Origin: Rhynchonema sp. JSB1_4
Lineage: Eukaryota; Nematoda; Chromadorea; Monhysterida; Xyalidae
DNA: 64,000 nt
Direction: 5' to 3'
NCBI GenBank assembly: GCA_030248065.1
Contig: JASAMV010007432.1
Span: 34,123 to 98,122 of the forward strand
The notes under the pieces were generated by a model that was given only the letters and a program-made list of their open reading frames with translations, was not told the origin of the DNA and ran no database searches. A program made the position numbers and the translations under genes. Of this stretch, positions 51,077 to 62,634 are shown one piece after another (within the stretch, counting starts at the first letter, position 1; every line of letters begins with the position of its first letter).

Positions 51077-54008
51077 GGGTCGTAAAAATATCATGTAATA
51101 TCGGTGGTCATACGCAACGCAATATGCCCATTCACACATTGAAAGATGGCGGGAACCCCTCCGATTCCGGAGCTGGGACTGAGATGGGTTGATTGGATGT
51201 CACAAAGGTGCCTTTTGAAAGAACGCACATTTTTGCAATATTTTTCGACAAAAATGAGCTATTTATTTTCAAATCATTGAAATTGAATAGTAGAATCTGG
51301 CCATAAGATGGAGGAAATGGTCCTTAATTTAAACATTTGGCAGAATTATGAGCAAAACATGACATTCACGCAAACAGAACGTGGGAAAATGTGGACCGAA
51401 AAATTCACGCTGTACATTTGAAACAGCGCAACGTAACGTTTAAAAATGGAGATATGTATATTTCACGCACGAAAGGGAGTGATGCAGCACCACAAGGACC
51501 TTATTGCGGTTCCATGGTTCTTAGATTTATCATTGGCGAATAAAGCTAAACAGTTTGGAAGGGCAATAAAATTATAGAGAGCGACAAAGCGGTCAAATAT
51601 GCACACGAATAAAGCTATCAGTTTCCGTCAAAACAAGCAAAGGGCGTCTCAGCGCATGTTGTAATACAAACTGGATGTAAAGATCGCGTGTTTGAGATAA
51701 ACCAATCATTTGATGTCTGTAGGGCACGAGCTAGGGGTTACATGAGCTGGTTTGGTGTGCTTATTGGAAACCGTGGGTGTTTGTGGTGGAACACGATAAG
51801 CTGATCAGTGATCAAAAAGGAATTGTACTCAAGAACGAAACCTAACTTCGAGTTCTGTGATCTTTGGGACACCATGATTTCACACTGGACCCTGATTCAA
51901 GCCTTGTTCACTTCATCACACAATCGAGGCCTATCAATGACTGGTTGGTGCAATGAGAACTGATATTATATCTGTGTACAATGTAGTTGGCTCTGGCTGT
52001 GTGTTAGGGGCAACATGAGTGATTGCCAAAGGATTGGCTACATGAATAGATCCAGTGGGTCAGGACGGGACCGACAACAGACGGCACCACATCTTTTATA
52101 AGCGATCACATGAACATTCTTGTGATAAGTGATCACGAATCAACCCAATGTGAACACATGCCTCTGGAACCGTTGGCTTGGACCTGCACGCTCATCGATG
52201 GGAAAGGTGGTCACACATTATCAGCTTTGCCTATTTGGATAGTGAATTTGTCTCATCTTGATCTCAACCATCACAGTGATACGCCGAACACGCGAACTGC
52301 GCAATGGTTGGTGTTCAATCCTTTTATTAATTGGTCAGTGTCTCTCTCTGTTGTTATGCATGTGTTGTGTGCCAAGCGACAGCTCTATTTGTTCCGAAAT
52401 GCTGTGTGCCTTCTGAGCTTATCCAAATCGGTTTGCGGGCACCGGCTTAATACGAAGGCCCAAAGGCAGCCGGGTACCCAAAATTCGGCATAAGCACCTC
52501 CGGTTTCGGATGCTAAATATTTGTTGTGCGCCAGCTTCCCATGTCCAGTGTGCCTTTTTGAGCACATGAGCATTATTTTCAAGCATCATTGACCGCAGGC
52601 GCGTGCATAATTTCCACCTCGAAGGCGTGCGTGCTGTTATTTGCGCATCTGCGTTTATGTGGAAATTAGATAATGATCAGGCGGATATGGACAGAAAGAA
52701 GGAACATAATGAGACCATGCCAATTAGTAATGGCGAAATAAAATGTGAAGGTGAAAAAAAGAAAATTGATATCGTATCAAGAATGAGAAAAAAACAACTC
52801 TGGGGCATGCGCATGTAACTAACGATTTGTTTGCTTTATGTTTAGAGCAAGGACCACCGAGCTGGCATACTGTATCAATTTAGCATGCACGACACATCAA
52901 AGCAGCCATGCGCCAAATGGCATAACAAAAAACTTTCAGTTACCGGCTGGGAGATAGGCCGTGCCATGCCCCCTTCCCGATACCAGGCTTGTACATTTGT
53001 GAGCTACCCCATGTATTAAGCTTTAGGGGTCTATTCTTCAAGGAGACCCAATAACTTCGCATCAGCCACGAGTTATGGCGCGCAAAAACCCGTGTCATCG
53101 AGTGGTATGTGTATAATACGCACGACACGCCGTTACATAAAAAAACCACATTCACGCTGTTGAGTAAACAAAAAGTGCGTGTTCATTGAAATTTGCGAGT
53201 AGAGTGTTTATCACGCGTGGTGTTACACATACGTTTCGGTGTGTGATTGCCTAGGGGCTACTCGTGCTAACTTTTTGCGAAGTGCATGCGACTGTAATGT
53301 AAAGTGGAACATAATGTTGTGAGCATCAAAATCACATGCCACAACAAAACTCTCGCTGTCAAACTGGAGCATTTTTCGTCCCATTTCTACTGTCATTTAT
53401 TTGTCTAACTGACCAATGAGTAGCCCTTTTAGTACTTGTAGTTGCACGGGCGGCAAACCGAACAAAATGGCCTAAATTTGTGCGTGCGAGATACATACAT
53501 CACTCATAGATTATCACTTCCATATATTCAAAACGTTCAATTGAGTTATGACACGAGAGGCGACATCATGGTGCAGTGTTTTGCAACTTGGCATCCCACA
53601 TGCAAATTTGGCCGCTGTTTCGATGTGTCAGTTTGTTGGATGCGACCAGAATAGGGTGTAAACGACGCATATTTTGTCCCATAACTAAGCGGTCGAACCA
53701 GGCGGTAAGGCGGCAAACAGTGGAACGTCGTTCCGTCACATACACACTTGATTTCAACGTGATTAGAACGCACATTCATTCTGATCTCACCCCAGGGGCA
53801 TGACAGCCTCAACAAGCTGACTGCATGATAAGTAGCAGACCATCTAATTCGTGGCTGACATGAATTCCAGGGAGACAGTCGTGGAACTAGAGAAACATGA
53901 TAATGACTGGGTGATGTGCGACAATTTAGCTGGCTTTGAGATAGCATGCATGTGCCAACGCGGATAATGCCTCTGCGAAACAACGGACCGGATCCCGGTC
54001 AGAATCAG

Positions 54009-54014
54009 TTTATT
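54009..54014 (-). terminator. Candidate poly(A) signal of SPRTN
   Basis: AATAAA on the minus strand about 190 nt past the SPRTN stop codon. Confidence 0.4.
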
Positions 54015-54200
54015 CATCCATTTCGGTAAAAGATTAGGAAAGGCCGCAAACCAAGAAAGAGTACCCGTCAATCAAATCAATGCAGCAGATATGCGTATAA
54101 ATCACAGAATCATCACTGAACTAGTAGCAATGCAAATTCAAAATTCATTGAGCCAAAATAATAAAACGCACTCGGTTTCTTTGAATTCCTGACTTCAGCT

Positions 54201-56123
54201 CTATGAGACGGTAGCACACGCGTCCAGGTGTTGATTGATATTTGACATGGAGCACGGCAGGGTGCAAACCGGACAAAGCACAATGTCATCATCAATATCG
54301 TGTACTGTGACATCCGATTCAGATCCTGCGGTGTTTGTGACCGGGGCTGTCCGCTCTAAGTAAATCACTTCGGGTCTCCTTGACGAATCAGGCTGCTGTG
54401 CGCCACCCAAGCGAATACCGGTTCCGAAGAACGCGTCCAGTGTGGGCTGCGCTGCGGTGGATGAACCTGGAAACGAAATATGTGAATAATTTTGGAAATA
54501 CCATAAATATAACAATAACAAATCGCACCTTCATTTTTAGTGCTGGACTTTGACTTGACAGGCACAAGCTTGGAGTTGAGGTTGGGGGCACTTGATGATC
54601 TGAGTGGCTCTTTGTCGCTGGTATTCGGTCGCTTCGACTTCTTTTGTCCGTAACCTTCTGGTTCGCGTACTTTGACGAAAGCTCCTGGAAGAAAGAACAA
54701 GTTTGATACATATCAAGCTTGCCAAGTTTTTTCACAACCAGAACCAAGTAAAAGAAAAAATTTTAATGAAAAAAAGCGATTATGTGAATGCAGCCCACTG
54801 ACCGCCACAGCTGGATTGATGGTCATTCCACCAACGATCATTCTTGCTTGGAGCCCTATTCGATGCGCGTTTTACCCAGCCATAATAGGGCGGACGATTT
54901 CTGCAAACACAAGCTTACTTACGTTGAATTAACTTGAGACATGCCAAATACCATTTCCAATTTTGTGTATAAAATCTTTACGGCCCTCAAATAAACAAAA
55001 ATTATACCATAAACAAGTCGTCACCTGCACGTTCCCTGACAGCGCCAATGATGTGTTTTGTGCAAGGCCACCTCGGCGTGGAATGTGTGGTAAACGCTGA
55101 TGTTGGTGCCGGCTGCCTTGTTGATTCGATACATGTGTGAATGAAAGTTGGGACCATGGCCGTCGTGATCCTGGGGTAAAGTCATTTGTGTGAAAATGTA
55201 CAATGTCATGATTCGAAAACCTGGAATATCACTTACTCGATCATTCTCCGTGACAAATAAATACGCGTGGATCATCTCGTGCTGAAGATTCATGAAAAAA
55301 CTGAGAATAGAGTTTTGCGATAAACTGAAGTTGTGAATATCATTATGGGGCATCGTACCGCTTTGTACATGCTAACACAACAAGACTGCATGTGCCCCTG
55401 ATCACACAACCAGATGACAAGTGAAAACAAAGCGCGAACCTTTTTCGATTTTGCGCTGTTTGTTGCCTTCAGAAAGTGCTTCCTGGCACTGCTTACTGGT
55501 TGATCTTACTGCCTCATTGAAATTCTACCAGCACATTTGCCAAAATCTACTGGCTCATTTCAAACTGTTGCGGGCTCAATGAGCATGAATAAAAATGGTA
55601 AAAAAACCTGTAATGAGCCAGTAAGCAGTCCCAGGAAGCGCTTTTGTGATTCTGTCTGAAGATAACAAACAGCCCAAAATCGAAACATTTTCACGCTCCG
55701 CGTATTTTTGCAACTTGTCACCGCGATTCTAGACAATGAAACAAACCAGCAGAGTTTCAACCAGATCTTTCCTTGGACGCAGTTGAAGCAGCGGCTTGCT
55801 GAGTCGAATCGAGCACAGACCGCCACGACCTTCATAATGACACTGACCGGCACATCTGAAACAAAATTTGAGCTCGTAGATATTTGTGGTAACGCTGACA
55901 GGAAATAAAACAAAGGAGGAATGGCTGTTTTGTGCACGAACAACGTCATTCGAGGACTCCAGCGCACTTCACATCCGGCCAGAGCGCCCCAGAAATAGGT
56001 TTCGTTGAATTGAATGAACAGCAAGTGAACGTCCGGGCAGGGATCAACCAATTCCCACGATTCATCCACCAGCGAACCGCAACCGCCCATTGCCGATGTT
56101 GACGAGGCTTTGGCGCCAGCCAT
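54201..56123 (-). CDS. SPRTN: SPRTN (Spartan/DVC1) DNA-protein crosslink metalloprotease
   Basis: Seven exons in order: 56123-55942, 55855-55747, 55281-55237, 55170-55025, 54900-54803, 54684-54529, 54466-54201; about 333 aa, all in phase. SprT domain: DESWELVDPCPDVHLLFIQF, WGALAGCEVRWSPRMTL, CAGQCHYEGRGGLCSIRLS, then the zinc site HEMIHAYLFVTENDR (two His ligands and catalytic Glu) with a third His in GHGPNFH. A zinc-binding sub-domain follows (HHWRC, CQGTC, WWNDHQSSCGG). A PIP box QPTLDAFF for PCNA and a C-terminal UBZ4 finger (CPVC...HLDAC) complete the family layout. SPRTN cleaves DNA-protein crosslinks at replication forks in the nucleus. The human p97-binding SHP box (FSGKG) is not evident. 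The protein is shorter than human (489 aa), mostly in the disordered C-terminal half. Confidence 0.95.
55465..55655. mobile_element. Short inverted-repeat element in SPRTN intron 2
   Basis: About 190 bp with imperfect inverted ends of about 28 bp, sharing GCTTCCTGG and ACTGCTTACTGG. It lies between SPRTN exons 2 and 3. Superfamily unassigned. Confidence 0.6.
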
Positions 56124-56249
56124 TGATGAAAAGTGGTGGGCAAATTTCTGGGCGATTGGAATTGGGAGCAGCTGCGGGCCAGAATAACAGGCTTTTTGCA
56201 GATCAATACGAAATTTGCTATCAAGCCTTATAGTAGCACAGTAAAATCT

Positions 56250-57010
56250 AAAATAGAAGGGGGGCTGTATTTTTTCACTGTCACCTTTCAGGGGGGCTGT
56301 ATTTTTTTTTTGGGGGGGGCTCTATTTTTGGGGGGCCTCTATTTTTTCGCTGCCCAAAATCTCAGAAAATGTTCCCAAAAATGCCCCTAACATGGAGTTA
56401 TATCAGAGTGTTACTGGTCATTATTGAGTGTTTTTAGGTGCAATCTTCCATAAAAGGCTTTACGTCATGTCATCATATATTCAACCACAGCGTTGTACAT
56501 AATGGGGGGGCTATATTAATCACTGACCCCTTCTTTGGGGGCTCAATTCCGGGGAGGGCAGGGTAGTACTTGGGGGTCCCCCAAATTCATCTATCTATCG
56601 TCAACACTTTTTTATTTCATCTATTTATCGTCAACACTTATGGGCAAAACTATCTATCGTCAACAAATTCTGGGAACAATCTATCTATCGTCAAGAACAA
56701 TCAACCCCAAAATGGACATTTTTGACTCAAAATGGCTGAAAATCGGTATTTTTTGCCCCAACTAGGCAAAAAATCGCGCGCTACGCGTGGATTTAGTATA
56801 TCTAAAGTACATTTTCATTAATATTCACACATTATTACCTACTTAGTACACTATACTGTACCTTGATTTTTGGCGACCCCCCCCACCATCTATCTATCGT
56901 CAACAAGTTTGGGTCGACCCCCCAGATTTCGGACTTGGGTCATCTATCCTATCTTTCGTCAACACATTTCGGGTCCCACCAATCTATCTATCGTCAACAC
57001 CCAGGCCAAG
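56250..57010. repeat. Poly-G repeat block with ATCTATCGTCAACA units
   Basis: G-rich GGGGGGCTCTATTTTT units are followed by at least seven dispersed copies of a CATCTATCTATCGTCAACA-type motif (56587-57000). Between them lies a T-rich stretch and a CGCGCGCTACGCG palindrome (about 56774). No coding potential. Confidence 0.7.
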
Positions 57011-57190
57011 TACTACACTGGGGAAGGGGCTCAATTCCATTAGGAGATAAAAATCTTTGGAAAATCATCCAGGTGCCCTTGATCATCAGGTTTAACCGTT
57101 ACACGCAGCTGGCTGTGTGTGCATTAATTAATACACGTGTGTGTATTAGACAGCAGCAGCGCTAGATATAAGTAGCAGCGGCTAGACGGG

Positions 57191-57625
57191 CAGTGTAGTG
57201 GCTGGGGGGGGATGGGGGGGGGATTCCCCCCCTAAGGAGTAGGTACCTTGCAACCACCCCTTGGGGGGGGATGGGGGGAAAGGGTAGGTACCTTGCAACC
57301 ACCCCGGAGGGTACCTTGCAACCATAAATTTATGGTTTTTATAGGCAAAAATGGGTGTTTTTCGACCTCAAAACCCCAAAAATCGCGCGCTCCGCGCGCA
57401 AACCTCCATATAACAGCTATTTTGGGCAAATTTTCGGCCAAAATGCAAAAAAGTACCATTTTTTTCGGCCAATTTTGCAGAAAAAAGCATGCAAAAAACA
57501 CCCTTTTTTCGGACCCCAGGGGTACCTTGCAACCTTCTGGAGGCTGGGTAGGGGGGTACCTTGCAACCATCTGGATCCACCCCCCCCCAAGGGTACCTTG
57601 CAACCATTTGCCTGCCACTACACTG
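57191..57625. mobile_element. hAT-like non-autonomous element B
   Basis: Inverted ends CAGTGTAGTGGC / GCCACTACACTG, with poly-G and poly-C just inside. Flanks TAGACGGG and TAAGACGG differ by one inserted base, consistent with an old 8-bp duplication. It contains repeated GGTACCTTGCAACCA and a CGCGCGCTCCGCGCG palindrome. Confidence 0.75.
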
Positions 57626-57644
57626 TAAGACGGGAGTGTGTGTC

Positions 57645-57716
57645 GGTTCGCTAGCTCAGCGGTGAAGGCGTTGGACTCGTGCCTGCGGGACCGCTGGTTC
57701 GAGTCCCGCCGGCGCC
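57645..57716 (+). tRNA. tRNA-like sequence (pseudogene or SINE head)
   Basis: 72 nt with a perfect A-box match (TAGCTCAGCGG) and B-box match (GGTTCGAGTCC), followed by a T6 pol III terminator at about 57724. The acceptor stem and anticodon stem do not pair well (GGTTCGC against CGGCGCC), so it is probably a tRNA-derived SINE head or degenerate tRNA. Anticodon not assigned. Confidence 0.5.
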
Positions 57717-58204
57717 GGTGAAATTTTTTGTTCTTTTTGGCTTATTTGGTTAAAACTAATTTATACATGCACAAAATGATGAGAAATAGTGTTTATAACA
57801 GTGAAATCGGGGTTGGGATGTCAAAACATAGCCATCATTTTTTGTTTGTTTTCTTGAGCTTAGCCTTAGGCTTGGGCTTTGGCTTAGGCCTAGGCCTAGG
57901 CTTCTTGGGCTTGGGCTTAAACGTAATCTGAAGCGGCTGGCCTCAAAACGCCGTTTTCTGCCTTTTATAGGCGTGGATGATTTTCCAAAGATTTTTAACT
58001 CCTCTTCTCAATTCCGGGGGGCTCTACCGTATTCTCGGAAATAGTACCCCCGAAAATTGACCCTCCCAATAATAGGACCCCAGTGAAAAAATAGAACCCC
58101 CGTATTTTCCGACAATACGGTATTTAGGTGTTACGGTAAGCACGCAGCCTAACTGAGGTCAGCGGTCAGGTCAGCCAGCTGGAAGTTGTGATCATCGTTT
58201 GGGG

Positions 58205-59400
58205 GCGCAACCAGCAGTGTAGTTCCTGGGGGGGGGTCCCCCCCTAAGGTACACTAACCGCCGCGACCAAGGTACACTAGTACACTAACCGCCGCGCCAG
58301 GTACACTAACCGCCTCAATTTTTGCCCAAAATAGGCATTTTTAGGCCTAAAATGGGCATTTTTAGGCCCAAAATGGGTGATTTTTAGGTAGATGTTGTCA
58401 GAAATCGCCAATATACCCTTTTTATGAAGAATTTTTTCCAAAAAGGGTCACAAATCGGTCAAATTTTCTAACTCAAAAAGTGACTTTTTCCTGGATTTGG
58501 GTCACAGCACTGGGGAGGGGGGTCCCCCTAAGGTAGGTACACTACCGTAAAAACCTAAATAGAAGGGGGGGGCTCTATTAACTCACTGACCCCATTTTGG
58601 GGGGCTCTATTACGGGGGGCTCTATTCCGGGGGGGGCCTCTATTAATTCACTGACCCGAACCTGAAAAATTGTTCCCAGAAATACCCCCCAAAAACCCCT
58701 AAAAAGGGGTTTGAAAGGATGTTTTTTCGCTTGTAATCACATTTATTCGTGTCTATTCGTCAATAGGAGGCGTATTATGTGCTCTGAACGAACAACAAAC
58801 GTGCATAAATGTACCTGTACACCACTATCAAGCCTTAATACACTAGGGGATGTTACTTAGGGGGGGGGCTCTATTCCGGGGGGGCCTCTATTAATTCACT
58901 GACCCCTTTTTGGGGGGCTGTATTACGGGGGGGCTCTATTCCGGGGGGCTGTATTTAGGTTTTTACGGTAACCGCCGCGACCAAGGTACAGTAGTACACT
59001 AACCGCCGCGCCAGGTACACTAAACTGCCTCAATTTTTGCCCAAAATAGGCATCTTTAGGCCTAAAATGGGCATTTTTGGGAATAAAATGGGTGATTTTT
59101 AGGTCGATGTTGTCAAAAGTCGCCAAAATACCCCTTTTGTGGAGAATTTTTTCCAAAAAGGGCCAAAAATCGGTCAAATTTTCCACCTCAAAAAGTGATT
59201 TTTTCCTGAATTTGGGTCTTCCCCCCTTCCCCCCCAGGGAGGTACCGTGTTGTCGGAAATAGAACCCGGGGGGTCTATTTTTTCACTGGGGTCATTTTGG
59301 GGGGGTTCAATTTATGGGGGGGTCAATTATTGGGGGAGTTATATTTTTCATTTGGCCCCCCGACGAAAAAAATCATTGTTAATAATGCCCCTAAAAATGG
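58205..59400. repeat. Related G/C-homopolymer repeat units
   Basis: Two paralogous units (58210-58500 and 58970-59220) carry ACTAACCGCCGCG keywords followed by the same TTTTTGCCCAAAATAGGCAT core. Between and after them are GGGGGGCTCTATT and GGGGGGTCAATT units. A fragment of the MITE family lies at about 58140-58195. No gene. Confidence 0.7.
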
Positions 59401-59585
59401 CTTGTTTTCGGTATTTTCAAACTTTAACAGCGGCAATTATGCTTAAAAAGCTGTATTCTGTTGCGTACGCAAGCTTAAACAACGTTTGAGGAGACAACAA
59501 CACAACCCTACCATCAGTGTTGGAGGTGGGGGGTGGGTTTGGGGGGTAGCCCCCCCCAGTACAGTAGGTATTATGGGTGGGCACA

Positions 59586-59904
59586 ATACCCAATACCCAA
59601 TACCAATACCACCCAATACCAATACCAATACCAGTGTTTGGTATTGGTATTGGGTCTGATTCTGGTATTGGGTATTGGTATTGAAGCTGGCCTGGTATTG
59701 GTATTGGGTATTGGTATTGGGTTTGCCCAGGTATTGGGTCAAAACCAATATCCAATACTAATCCAGAAAAACCCAATACCAAACCAATACCAAACCCAAT
59801 ACCTGACTCAAAACCCAATACCAAACCAATACCAAACCCAATACCAACCCAATACCAGGCCAAAAACCCAATACCAAACCAATACTAAGACCAATACCCA
59901 ATAC
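59586..59904. repeat. CCAATACC / GGTATTGG array with strand switches
   Basis: Short CCAATAC-type units run forward, then as complement GTATTGG (about 59638-59735), then forward again. The block could fold into long hairpins. Its ORFs with Tyr-Gln or Gly-Ile repeats are shadows. Confidence 0.9.
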
Positions 59905-60732
59905 CAGTGTAGTTCCTGGGGGGGGGATGGGGGGGGATTCCCCCCCTGAGGGGTAGGTACCTTGCAACCACCCCTTGGGGGGGATGGGGGGGGGAAGGGT
60001 AGGTACCTTGCAACCATCCCGGAGGGTACCTTGCAACCATCAATTTATGGTTTTCTTTTCATAGGCAAGAATGGGTATTTTTCGACACCTCCATATTATA
60101 GCTATTTCAGGCAAATTTTCGGCCAAAATCGAAAAAAGTACCAATTTTTTGGCCAATTTTGCAGTATAATGCATGCAAAAAACGCCCTTTTTTCGGACCC
60201 AAGGGGTACCTTGCAACCAGTGGTGTAGCTACCCAGGCGGGGCGGCAACCTACTGTACCACCCAAAATGCGGGGCGGCAACCTACCTACTGTACCAGCCG
60301 AGCTAGGGGGGGGGTCGTACCACTTGGGGGGGGGGGTCATCTGGAAACCGAAATTTTTTATGTCTAAATACTGAAGAAAATGTGGCCTAAAACACTAATT
60401 TTGCGCGCAGCGCGCGATTTTTCGCCTATTTACAGACACATATGCTAATTTTATGCAATTTTAAGCCAAAAATGAATGTGTTCGGTGAAAAGTTAGGGGG
60501 GGCGGCAACCTACCTACTGTACCAGGGGAGGGGCGGCAACCTACCTACTGTACCAGGCGAGGGGCGGCAACCTACCTACTGTACCTAGGGGGGGGCTCCC
60601 CCCCCACTACCCCCCCCCAGCTACACCACTGCTTGCAACCTTCCGGAGGCTGGGTAGGGGGGTACCTTGCAACCATCTGGATCCATCCCCCCCCCAAGGG
60701 TACCTTGCAACCATCTGCCTGCCACTACACTG
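59905..60732. mobile_element. hAT-like element B' inserted in the CCAATACC array
   Basis: Ends CAGTGTAGT and ACTACACTG, flanked by a perfect 8-bp duplication CCCAATAC (59897-59904, 60733-60740). Internal GGTACCTTGCAACCA units match element B. It contains element F. Confidence 0.88.
60218..60631. mobile_element. hAT-like element F nested in B'
   Basis: Ends CAGTGGTGTAGCT / AGCTACACCACTG, the terminal form typical of hAT elements, with a perfect 8-bp duplication CTTGCAAC (60210-60217, 60632-60639). It carries repeated GGGGCGGCAACCTACCTACT units and a GCGCGCAGCGCGCG palindrome. Confidence 0.9.
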
Positions 60733-60982
60733 CCCAATACCCAATACCAATACCAACCCAATACCCAATACTCAATACCAATACCAACCCAATACCAAAC
60801 CCAATACCAGGCACTTCAGTAGTATTGATCTGGTATTGGGTATTGGTATTGGTATTGGGTCTTACCCGGTATTGGTATTGGGTCACCAATTTGGTATTGG
60901 TATTGGGTATTGGGTATTGGTACAGGGCCGGTATTGGTATTGGGTATTGGTATTGGGTGTCAAAAGTGGTATTGTGCCCAGG
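60733..60982. repeat. Second CCAATACC / GGTATTGG array
   Basis: Continuation of the 59586-59904 array on the far side of element B', again switching from CCAATACC to GGTATTGG orientation at about 60830. Confidence 0.9.
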
Positions 60983-61029
60983 CCTAGTAGGTATCCCCCC
61001 TCGCCTGGTACAGTAGGTATCCTCCCCGA

Positions 61030-61897
61030 CAGTGCTGTGGCTGGGGGGGGGGGGGTGGGGGGGTCCCCCCCCAATGGTACCCACACCCAGTGTAGTTCCT
61101 GGGGGGGGGGAGGGGGGGACCCCCCCCCTCGGGTACGTCTGTGCCCCCGCCGAGGTCCGACTGCCCCACTGTTCCCCCCTCCGGGTACGTCTGCTCCCCC
61201 CAATTTTTTCCTAAAATGGGCAAATTTAGGCCTAAAATAAGCATTTTTAGGCCAAAAATAGGTAAACTTTAGGCGAAACCTCCAAAAAAACGCCAAAATA
61301 CCCTTTTTATAGGGGATTTTTCGCAAAAGAAGGCAAAAATAGTCCAATTTTTCGACCTCAAAAAATGACTTTTTTCCCCCCCCCCCCAAATTGGGACTTC
61401 CCCCCCCCCTTCCCCCCCCCCCCAGGTAGGTACGTCTGTTCCCCCTCCGAAAATAGTGGAGGGTACGTCTGTTCCCCCTCCGGACCAGGAACTACACTGA
61501 TGGTACCCTACCCGCCCCGGCCTGGTACGCTACCCCCCGACCCGCCCCGCTCCGGGACCCTACCCCCCGACCCGCCCCGCCCTGGTACCCTACCCGCCCT
61601 CATTTTTACCCCCAAAATGCCCATTTTTCGGTCAAAAATGCCCAAATTTCGACCGAAAACCCTAAAAAGTGCAAAAAATTTCGCGCTGCGCGCGATATAT
61701 GTACTTTTTAGTACATAAAAACAGGCACGCGAAAAAACTTGTGTTGTACCTGACCCGCCCCTGAAAAATCTTCCCCCTCCCCCCCCAAACCGGATTTCCC
61801 CCCCCCCCCCAAGATCCCAGGTACACTACCCCCCGACCCGCCCCGATTTTTTCCACCTATGTACCCTACCCGCCCCGCAAAAGTAGCCACAGCACTG
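61030..61897. mobile_element. hAT-like element H
   Basis: Ends CAGTGCTGTGGCT / AGCCACAGCACTG. Flanks CTCCCCGA (61022-61029) and CTCCCCTA (61898-61905) match 7 of 8. The interior has CCCGACCCGCCCCG units, a CGCGCTGCGCGCG palindrome and nested element G. Confidence 0.78.
61088..61499. mobile_element. hAT-like element G nested in H
   Basis: Ends CAGTGTAGTTCCTGG / CCAGGAACTACACTG. ATGGTACC follows the right end and also occurs six bases before the left end, an imperfect target duplication. The interior carries GGGTACGTCTGTTCCCCCTCC units. Confidence 0.72.
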
Positions 61898-62164
61898 CTC
61901 CCCTATGTTTGGCATGGTACAGTAAACAGTAGGTATCCCCCCCCCCCCCCCCCACTTTTCATCCTGTACAGCAGGTCCCCCGCACTTTGCCCTGAAAGTG
62001 CCAATTTTCGACCAAAATGGCCGAAATTAGTGCAAAATCAGTGTTTTTTACCTCAAATTACCCGAAATCGCGCTCTACGCGTGCAAATACTACGTTTTCA
62101 CACGATTCCACACATAATAAACACATAAAAAATTTTCACCTCAAAAATAACCCCCCCCCCCCAC

Positions 62165-62527
62165 AACCCCCCCCCCTAGGTACATAACCCCCCCAGGCCA
62201 TCTGCTCTGGTACAGTAGGATCCCCCTCCTCCGAGCGCGGTACTGTAGGTATCCCCCTCCAGAGTACCTCCAACACTGCCTACCATACCACTAATAATGC
62301 GGCCGGTACGGTGAAGGTTGGGTGGGGTTCATCCTACGGGGGGGGGGGGGTCAATTACGGGGTTCTGCTCCGATTTCGAGCCATTTAGGGGGGTTCAATT
62401 AATGGGGGGGTTCTATTTCTGACAATACGGTACACTAACCGCCGCGCCGGACCAGGACCACACTGGGCGCAACTGCCCCCCCCCCATGTGTGCGCCACTG
62501 GCTGGCTCGCTGCCGCTGCTCATCAGT
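62165..62527. repeat. Left arm of a large inverted repeat
   Basis: From AGGTACATAAC to GCTGCTCATCAGT this is the reverse complement of 63645-64000 with few differences. The arm includes GGTACAGTAGG units, GGGGTTCAATT and CCGCCGCGCCGGACCAGG. Confidence 0.85.
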
Positions 62528-62634
62528 ACAAAAAACCCCACCAAAAAGCATTGTTTTCTTGAACTTTTGCAGTGAGGGGAAAACATTTATTGCGCTCCGC
62601 TTCCGCACGAACCAAGTGTGACCGACAAAAAGCA

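Larger units (their letters stand above)
46383..54200. other. Gene-poor sequence
   Basis: About 7.8 kb without a recognised gene. It holds simple TACATGTA/TATG repeats near 46690-46725 and a 23-bp tandem duplication at 51031-51076. Plus-strand ORFs near 52110 and 52603 show no recognisable domain. Confidence 0.3.

Noticed and set aside
56587..57000. Regularly recurring CATCTATCTATCGTCAACA units suggestive of CRISPR
   Set aside because: Spacing is irregular, the host is an animal genome, and the unit belongs to the poly-G repeat family.
57232..61856. Many overlapping Gly/Pro/Tyr-rich ORFs
   Set aside because: They arise from poly-G/C tracts and CCAATACC arrays with no stops; no codon structure or splice sites.
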